From: Arenicola marina
Taxonomy: Eukaryota > Annelida > Polychaeta > Arenicolidae
Assembly: GCA_964019135.1 (NCBI GenBank)
Contig: OZ025256.1
Span: 15,135,911 to 15,199,910 of the forward strand
Reading direction: 5' to 3'
DNA length: 64,000 nucleotides
Below the pieces are notes generated by a model. That model had not been told where the DNA came from, searched no databases, and saw only the letters and a list, made by a program, of their open reading frames with translations. Position numbers and translations under genes: made by a program. This document shows positions 56,381 through 64,000 of this stretch, one piece after another (position 1 is the stretch's first letter; each line of letters begins with the position of its first letter).

Positions 56381-57539
56381 CAGAATATATTAATTTGATA
56401 TGGCGAAGAGGTTGGTACAACAAAAATTACGGAATATATTAATTTAACAGTTTTGTTGTGAAAAAATAGTGGAAACGGTCAGCTGGCGTGGAAGCTGTAG
56501 AGAGGAACTATGTCTTCGAGAGTAACTTCCTACTCGTTGTAAAGAAAGTCATACCCCGACCACAAGGGCTGGCGTAACGGGAACATACTCGACAATAGCA
56601 CTACCTACTACCCCACGGGTTGACACCCGTCCCGTTGTTCAAATGCTACCTCCTCGCTAAAGTAGTCGGGCCTTGTTCGAATTTGGCCAACCTACGGCTA
56701 TAGAACTAGGGCTACTGCTGGATAACGCTGGATATAGGCAACCTCCCATTGACAAATATCACCCAACATCAAACCTTTTGTGATAATTGGTGGTTTTCTA
56801 CTTTTTTTAACATAACTTGTAATGTGAAAAATAAAACAACTGTGAAATCAAAATAGGTTTTTCATCCGCCACAATTTTACAGCGCGCTGTCTTTGTGCCA
56901 TTCTCCGTATTACTCTACAGCTGCTGATAAACTTTTACTAATTAGCAGTTAGTCATTAATGTATTATGTGCCCGACAGCGTTGCTGTCGTTCGTTGCTGA
57001 ATAAATGAAAAGCGGCATGCACTGCAGTTTCTGTTTACATCGATTTATTGATAATTGAGTGGAGGTTACAAAGTCGTATGAAGAGTAACTGTATGAAAGG
57101 CATCCCATCGGCTTATGTAAGACAGACGCGAAGAAGACAGTTCTTAAACAGGTTTCTCCCATTGAAAAAACAGTTAGAAAACGACACCAGGCGGAAAATC
57201 GAATCACTAGTCTCAACAGTTTTTCATAAGCAGTGAATGTTCCTTGTTAGGATAAAGTAAACCACGACACCAGACAGGAGCGATTCGCCATGTGCGCCTA
57301 AATACCGAAATGCAGCAAACGTGCGAAATTGTGTATGTCGCATAACAGTTATCAATAACTGATTGTCAATAGAAATCTATTACTTCAGCAACAATATTAG
57401 GCAGTAGCGATGTCTGGCATATTATACATTCGTGATTAAATGCTAATTAGGAAAAGGTTGTTGGTATTGTCAGATGGATTTTCAGGGTCATTAAAACGCC
57501 TTCGTCTTCGTCACACTCACTCAGCCCCAAAGCCTTTCT
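56381..57539. other. Intergenic region between SDR-B and the chlorophyllase-like gene
   Basis: Contains a SINE-like segment (about 56560-56645, minus; GGTAGTGCTATTGTCGAGTA, related to 4311-4450). A minus-strand AATAAA at 57044-57049 may be the poly(A) signal of the hydrolase gene. Nothing else recognised. Confidence 0.45.
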
Positions 57540-60500
57540 CTAACACGCCACATCCACTTCAAACTGGTCGATGGCCAGAGGGAGGTTGGCCGGGTCTGTC
57601 AGGTAGGTCAGGTACTGACTGGACCCTTGGCTGTAGGTGTTAAACATGGCCGCCATCACGCCCTGGACGAAGTTCTTGTACTGCGGCAGGCCGGATTCAG
57701 GACCGGTCGGACAGCCCATGAGCCTCTGGCAAGCTGTGTGGTGCAATAGCAGAATCCAGAACAGTTATATCCTGGGAGACCTAATTGGGATCGGCTAGCT
57801 GTTAAAGTGTTTGCAATTTTATTTATGGGCACTTAGCTATAGCCTCTCTAACTAAAGACGCTGACGACAACAAGAGATTTGGCCATTGGTAATGCGTGTC
57901 TATGGCCGTTCTTCCATGTCAGGGCGAACCATTGTTTCAGCATAGCTCACGTATTACTCACGCCTAACGTTTACTACAATAATACATTTCGTGGGTTCTT
58001 ACATGGAAGACGGACCGTGTTAAGACCGTAGCTTTCGTAAGATATGCCTCAGCATGTTACCAGCCCCTCCGTACTTGTCCCAGGAAATATCAAATACGCA
58101 TTTGGTGTCCCTTATCACTCGCACACCTTCTAGTCAAGGTTATCCAGCGCAGCGACAAATAACATTGATTACGCTGAATCAAAATGTGTAATAGATGTAT
58201 ATGACATATTCTATATTTGAAAATTACGTTGATTGTATTTATGTATTGATTGGTAGAATGACCGTGTTTGCTCACCTTCCCAAGCTCCAGGGGTCAGAAT
58301 ATCACAATGGCCATAATTCTGAAAGCGACAGAAAGATATGATATGTATGAAGATTTTACTTATCTTGCACGGCAGGTTAACAATTGTAAATTGCAATTAT
58401 TTTATCATCTAAAAAGGATAACTTTTCTCACGACAGATTTGAACGGGATGTTTTTCCTCAGCGAAGGTTATGCTCCAAAGTTTGCCTGGTGGTTAATGGC
58501 TGTATCGGCCATGCCTTTACCTTGTGAAGTAACGACCAAGTTTAAATTTCACGATAAATATTAATACCTGGTGTTGTTAACTGAAAACAACAACATCTGT
58601 ATAAGGAATCAATACCAGCATAGACATATAACATAATCATTTCCAGCTAATAAAATACCCTTCAAACCTATACATCCTCAATACATCGATAATATACTTC
58701 CGGCTGCTCAAAACACGTCTAAAGCCCAAGCCGTTAAACCGCCGCTGCGCTGTAATGCGTAGTGATGCGTTGGCCTGCGTTTATAAATAGCCAAACGGTG
58801 GGCTTCTGGGGCTTGCACATGCACACCGCAGGAATACGCACATAAGGTTCTACGTTAGTCTAGGTCTGCCGGTTCTACGGTAGTCTAGGTCTGGGGGTTC
58901 TACGGTAGTCTAGGTCTGGGGCTTCTACGGTAGTGTAGGTCTGGCGGTTCTACGGTAGTCAAGGTCTGGCGGTTCAAAGGATATATATAATACGTACAGT
59001 CACATCCATAAGGATTCTGGGACAATCCCAACTGTTGTAGAACGCCCGGAAGTCGCCAAACTCGAAGATGCATGTGCCATTGCTCAGCTCCCCACCCATG
59101 AAGTATCCGGGCACAGTGTAAGGTAGAGGCATGACTTGTACCGTGCCACTGAAGGGCTCAAGGTTCGCCACAGCCTGAAGTACGTTAGGATAATGATTAT
59201 AACGTGCGGGTGCTGAATTAGTAGTTTGATTGATTGAATAATGTTTTTGGTATATCAAGGTCACAACATTAAGTATTCAACCAGCTATATCATTATTATA
59301 GGACATGCTTTGATGATGATGATGATTATAATAATAATAATAATGATAATAATAATAATATTAATAATAAAAATAAATAATGTTAATATTAACAGTGATA
59401 AAGCGAAGATGCAGGATAAAAAAGAGAAATTTCACATTAACAAAAATCATAATGTTAAGATACATAAAATAATTTCGTTACCAAGCGACCATCAACGATC
59501 AGCTCTTATTGTTCTAACATTATTATTGCGCTATTATTGTTCTAACATTATAATTGCGCTATTATTGTTCTAACATTATTATTGCGCTATTATTGTTCTA
59601 ACATTATTATTGCGCTATTGTTCTAACATTATTATTGCGCTCATTATTGTTCTAAAAGTGATAAACTCCTGCAATCCTCTAATAGAGGTCCAGAAAATTC
59701 AGATCGAGACTTTAACAATCTTAAAGGAACTTAGCTTTGAAAAATGGTGGTTTGGCAACAACGTGATTTACACTAGTTCAGTTTACATGTTGAACATTTT
59801 TGAGTGATATATATGTAAAGGATAATTAATGTGCAATAGCAAAAACTACTATTGATCACATGCTGCTCCATTATATCGTGGATAGTAGATACGATGGTGA
59901 AGACGGCGACTCAACCGTATCTTATCAACCAACACTTTTCTAAGCTTATATCCATCAGTTTTTTTTTATAAACGGTATATCTTTGGCGTCTAACCGGGTC
60001 GCCACCATAACAAAATATATGTCCTAACTATCGCGGCTGTCACAGGAAATCAACTCAGATTGTCCGTCTCATAGTCTCCAGGGATAGGCGCACCTGGATC
60101 CTCTGTTCGCTGAAGGGGTAAGCCACGATGAGATCCAGAATGTTGTCGCATCCGGCGGAGTTGCAGCCCATGGAGAGGTTATCCCAGGACGCCGTGAGTC
60201 CGATCTGCGCATCCAGGTTGGCCACCAGCTGCAGAGAGAAGTATCAGGATCAGGGTGGTCACCAGCTGCAGAGAGAAGTGTCAGGATCAGGTTGGCCACC
60301 AGCTGCAGAGAGAAGTGTCAGGATCAGGTTGGCCACCAGCTGCAGAGAGAAGTGTCGGGATCAGGTTGGCCACCAGCTGTAGAGAGAAGTGTCAGGATCA
60401 GGTTGGCCACCAGCTGTAGAGAGAAGTGCCAGGATGGTTGGCGCCACCAGCCGACCGACCGACGAGACAATGCTCACTGAACCATTCACGCCGACCGACC

Positions 60501-63495
60501 AGACAATGCTCACTGACCCATTCACACCGACCGACGAGACAATGCTCACTGACCCATTCACACCGACCGACCAGACAATGCTCACTGACCCATTCACACT
60601 GACCGACCAGACAGTGCTCACTGACCCATTCAGACTGACTGACCAGACAATGCTCACTGACCCATTCACACCGACCGACCAGACAATGCTCACTGACCCA
60701 TTCGCACCTACCGACCAGACAATGCTCACTGACCCATTCACACCTACTGACCAGACAATGCTCACTGACCCATTCACACCGACCGACCAGACAATGCTCA
60801 CTGACCCATTCACACCGACCGACCGGACAATGCTCACTGACCCATTCACACCGACCGACCAGACAATGCTCACTGACCCATTCCACGATGGCGATGAACT
60901 CGGGCACGTCAGACCCCGCGGTCCAAGGGGCGGCCACGATGTAGCCGTGGCTGGCTAGGGGGGCCAACACGTCGGCATAGAGACCGCCCGGGATGAGGCC
61001 ATGGAAACCGCCGATGAAGATGTTCATGGCGAAGGTGTCCTGGGTGCCAGCCGTGTCCGGGTAGTAGACTGTAGTCATGGAAATTAGACCATCATTAGAA
61101 CCAAAATATTTGTAAACAGTAATAATGGTTAGAATGGCACTCAAAATGACAATAGTCAATATAGTGATAATACTAATAACAGTGATACTAGTGATAATAG
61201 TGACAACAGTGATAATAATGATGATAGTGATAATTGTGATAATATTGATCATTGTGATAATAGTCCATAAAGTGATAATAGTGATAAAAGGAAGTAGTAA
61301 TGATAGTAAAAGTATTATTATTAAGAGTAATTGTACTAATAATAGTGATAGTGAAATCATAACAATAATAATGGTAATTACAGTAATAGTAATAACAGTA
61401 ATAATGGTAATTACAATAATAGTAATAATAATTGGAGACTTCTAACTATGCGATTTGCTATGCATAATGCTTTTCACTATTACTTTTGCTTCACATTTAA
61501 CGCATGTATTTTACTATCACACTTATGTTTCAGCATCTCAAACCGGTCCCGAAAATTACGTCGCAAACAAAGACAGATCTGAGTTTAGAGAATTCCTAAT
61601 AGTTCAATTCAAGAATAAAGATTCTTGTTTTATTTTTTGATCAAGCAAGCTGAACCTGGTTGGTTATTTCTCGCTCACCCCGGATAGGTACCGGGGCTCC
61701 ATCGCTGGTGTTGAACACCCTGACGGCGGTAGGGAGAGGGCCGGGCAGGTATGGATAACTCTCGTCGATATAGATTCCCTGACCTGTTAACACAAAACAC
61801 ACGTGGCATGATACGTACGTTATCAGATGTTATACAACGCCACGCCACCTGCTGATAAGACACCAGTTGATTAGAACATTTCTTCTGGGTTATCCAGAAC
61901 GAATAAAATACACTGCGATTTATTTATCTTGTGATCATTGAACTTTTGTAACAACGCAAATGGCAGTTGATAGCACTTCAGTATGATCTCAATATAGTGA
62001 GATGGTATAGAGTAGAGATAAGATGGTATAGGATATATCTTGTAACTAAAAGGACAATATAATGGCACTCGCAAAATGTACAAACAAAGAGTAGTAGCAT
62101 ATGAACGAGATTGTGTCACCCATAGGGTGAGGATAAAGAAAAATTAGGCTCATTTCCACTATAATGACCTGGGTCTTAACAATTGACCTTGACCCGTCAA
62201 AAACTAATCACATTATTTTGGAGCGAAAATCTAGTTTTACACGAAGTCTATGCTGCCTACGTCGCATAAGGAGTTTTTCTCTGTGATATTAGATAGGGAC
62301 TTTTAACATGGGAAACCCAACAGGAAAATGTTTCGCCCCCTAGTGGGAAAAGTAAAATATGAAGTATACTATTTTAATTAAGAAACAAGTAAAAAATAAA
62401 ACTAGGCGTCCTTTGCCCTTAATTCCATCTCGATATCTTCAATATTAAGCGTGTTATTAATTTATGTCGTATTTAATTATTTCAATTAATTATTTGACAA
62501 CCTACTTGTCTGTAGCCATTAAAATTGTGGTTTAATTTTCTTCCTTTATTGACACGCAATGCATGTAGCCCCCCAAAAAAAGACTAGATAAGTTGCATGA
62601 TGTTTGTGGGGAGTGGGCCGCAAATTTATGACGTACAGCACACCAAATAAACACAGCGATAAACGTTTTGAAAGTAATGAAATTCATATTAACCAAACAG
62701 TTATGATAAACTGCAACAACATTTGTCATTTACATAATTGGAAGGCTGCTCATGCATGAACCGTCCGTATGATTATGATTTCCAGGACTTTTCAAACCGC
62801 TTCAGAAGATTACGTTACCGCAAATATATATAAATGATTTATTCATTTTTGCGCTAATGTTCAACGAAAAGAGAGCGAGGTGATGTTGAGACAAATTGAT
62901 CAATGCGGGTACCTATCTGCGGTGTATAGCGGCGTTTGTGTGGAGTGCACTATCAACATTCGGCAACCATATATCGCAAAATCGACGTAGCTATAGTATA
63001 ATAATAGTAACAATTTTATTGATTCAGGAGCACTTTAGGCACAATGCCCATGGTATATACATACACTTCACATAAATACATACAAATCAATACATGCGGC
63101 AAGTCTTCTGAAGCCCTGAGGGCTGGTTTCATATAAAATTAGTAGTAGCTATATGCCTAGTAGGTGATCCACTACTGAACGAGTAACAATAATAATTTAA
63201 ATGTTCGGTGTAATTTCTTAAAACGCCTTTCCTAGGTCATCCTACTGGCAGCCGATATAAATGATAAAATATAATCCCCTGAACTTGCTTCGGGTCGTGA
63301 AAAGATGGAGACCTCAGCAAGATTCACATCTCTGAAACCCATTATACTCTGATGTCAAGACTAATTGACCTTGTTTTCGGAACATACTATATTAGTTTAA
63401 AAACAATGACAGATGAGAGCGGTGATGAGATGAGAAATGGATGTCTTACCCGACACGGCAGCAATGGCTACCAGAAGAACAAATATGGCGTCCAT
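57540..63495 (-). CDS. Secreted chlorophyllase-like alpha/beta hydrolase, 7 exons, 296 aa
   Basis: Exons in transcript order: 63495-63450, 61783-61679, 61068-60878, 60228-60094, 59174-58998, 58318-58276, 57733-57540. All splice GT-AG in one frame of 891 nt; the exon 5 donor could instead lie 6 nt earlier. MDAIFVLLVAIAAVSG is a signal peptide, so the product is probably secreted. VYYPDTAG, FIGGFHG, YADVLAPLASHGYIVAAPW, the nucleophile region MGCNSAGCD (S138) and NYGHCD (H222) follow the chlorophyllase order. E165 (NLEPFSG) sits where chlorophyllases carry the acidic triad residue, usually Asp in DPV. The nucleophile elbow reads C-N-S-A-G instead of G-x-S-x-G. Chlorophyllases cleave the phytol ester of chlorophyll; a role in digesting algal pigment is a guess, and another ester substrate is possible. 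Six or more cysteines suit an extracellular protein. Confidence 0.9.
58319..58997 (-). other. Chlorophyllase-like gene intron 5, with 25-bp repeats
   Basis: About five to six copies of a roughly 25-bp unit, GGTTCTACGGTAGTCTAGGT plus CTGGC, lie at about 58850-58975. They start about 20 nt inside the exon 5 donor. The rest is featureless. Confidence 0.75.
59175..60093 (-). other. Chlorophyllase-like gene intron 4, with AT-rich repeats
   Basis: Holds an (ATA/ATG)n-rich tract (about 59310-59390) and about five to six copies of a roughly 27-bp unit, TATTGTTCTAACATTATTAT plus TGCGCTA (about 59505-59650). No exon seen. Confidence 0.8.
60223..60446 (-). repeat. 37-bp minisatellite made of a splice acceptor plus exon 4 start
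   Basis: Seven copies at an exact 37-bp period (CACCAGC at 60223, 60260, 60297, 60334, 60371, 60408 and, degenerate, 60445). On the coding strand each unit reads CTTCTCTCTGCAG, then CTGGTGGCCAACCTG, then ATCCTGACA. That is a pyrimidine tract, AG and the first 15 nt of exon 4. The last copy in transcript order is the real exon 4. Two copies have TACAG instead of GCAG. 37 is not a multiple of three, so use of an upstream acceptor would shift the frame. Confidence 0.93.
60447..60886 (-). repeat. 36-bp minisatellite made of exon 3 end plus splice donor
   Basis: Twelve 36-bp copies. On the coding strand each reads GTGAATGG then GTCAGTGAGCATTGTCTGG and TCGGTCGGT. The exon 3 end is GTGGAATGG followed by GTCAGTGAG, so every unit repeats the 5' splice site with about 8 nt of exon. 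The array joins the exon directly and meets the 37-bp acceptor array at about 60446. 36 is a multiple of three and the exon frame stays open through the array, so use of a later donor would insert 12-residue repeats of VSEHCLVGRCEW type. Confidence 0.93.
61085..61437. repeat. Degenerate AT-rich (GTGATAATA)n tract
   Basis: Short motifs GTGATAATAGT and GTAATAATGGT fill the region just upstream of exon 3 in transcript direction (intron 2). Non-coding; hydrophobic Ile/Val/Met ORFs are artefacts. Confidence 0.85.
61784..63449 (-). other. Chlorophyllase-like gene intron 1
   Basis: A 1.67-kb AT-rich intron. On the minus strand, GGGCATTGTGCCTAAAGTGC followed by TCCTGAATCAATAAAATTGT (about 63005-63050) resembles a retroposon 3' end; low confidence. 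No exon seen. Confidence 0.45.
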
Positions 63496-63612
63496 CTTGA
63501 AAACAAATCAAGTGCTGTGATGGCCCGCCCAGATAATGTGCAGAATAAGCAGTGAATAGCTTGAGTCTGGATGCTGGCTGGCTGTCCGGACTGTATATTG
63601 GGTACTGCGAGG

Positions 63613-63618
63613 TTTATA
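63613..63618 (-). promoter_or_regulatory. TATA box of the chlorophyllase-like gene
   Basis: TATAAA on the minus strand (in CTTATTTATAAACCTCG), about 120 nt upstream of the ATG, implying a 5' UTR of about 90 nt. No competing hexamer nearby. Confidence 0.5.
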
Positions 63619-63619
63619 A

Positions 63620-64000
63620 ATAAGTATCTAATGAAACAGATAAGGAATCAAAAGATATGCTCTTAGATGGGTGAGAGATAAAGGATATGTTTGCGGAGCG
63701 TTTAGATAACAATGCCACCACAACGGCAAATCTAGACTTGGTATCGGCTTTTCGGTTATGAGAAGGTGTTGCTGATATGCGCACAAAAGGTTTGCCTTAC
63801 AGGTTGAAGTTGAACTTATGCATCGACTTATGCAAGTACCAAGTACCAAGGTTCACATATTGTAATTTGCATAATTTGTGTCAGCCCACGGATCTTGTTC
63901 CACTATCCTTGACACGAACCTTGTTGAACTATTCATAATTACGTGGACAACACATTGTACAAAACATAGCGGCTAGATGTGCTCTATTAATCTACGTCTG
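63620..64000. other. Upstream region at the window end
   Basis: No coding exon or repeat recognised. Confidence 0.4.

Noticed and set aside
58441-58540. Extra minus-strand exon reading GMADTAINHQANFGA
   Set aside because: It ends in a stop and is unnecessary: exon 5 joins exon 6 directly in phase, giving the expected order up to NYGHCD.
59301-59400. Membrane proteins encoded by Ile/Met-rich ORFs here and at 11354-11818 and 61125-61445
   Set aside because: All follow AT-rich microsatellites with no start context, splice sites or unique sequence.

Overview
The window looks like nuclear DNA of a marine invertebrate chordate, most probably an amphioxus (Branchiostoma). This is inferred from compact, intron-rich genes in AT-rich DNA full of minisatellites and small transposons, and from minisatellites built on exon-intron boundaries, which I recall being described at the amphioxus Adh locus (not checked). 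No search could be run.

Five protein genes can be read exon by exon with matching intron phases. (1) The last exon of mitochondrial NAD(P) transhydrogenase NNT (+, ends 1277). (2) A secreted DUF885-family putative metallopeptidase (-, 26442 to 3161; 18 exons, 635 aa). (3) A classical short-chain dehydrogenase, SDR-A (-, 42577 to 32136; 9 exons, 273 aa). (4) Its paralogue SDR-B (+, 45981 to 55756; 9 exons, 275 aa), head-to-head with SDR-A and sharing a TCTCG(C/T)GAGATCTCATC promoter motif. (5) A secreted chlorophyllase-like alpha/beta hydrolase (-, 63495 to 57540; 7 exons, 296 aa). NNT and the DUF885 gene are convergent, and so are SDR-B and the hydrolase. The two secreted enzymes could act on food in the gut of a filter feeder, but this is inference.

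Mobile DNA fills the introns. The DUF885 gene holds a Tx1-like LINE inserted in a 21-bp minisatellite, a three-unit hairpin array with two TTAA-flanked elements nested in it, and many tandem repeats. Intron 7 of each SDR gene holds a different gag-only LTR element. A TTAA-flanked MITE lies on each side of SDR-A in opposite orientations, and tRNA-derived SINE-like sequences recur.

The most striking observation is that four minisatellites at three unrelated genes are amplified splice junctions. The NNT array (95 bp, 11 copies) and the DUF885 intron 11 array (68 bp, 18 copies) carry exon end plus 5' splice site. Intron 3 of the hydrolase is made almost wholly of a 36-bp donor array (12 copies) abutting a 37-bp acceptor array (7 copies).
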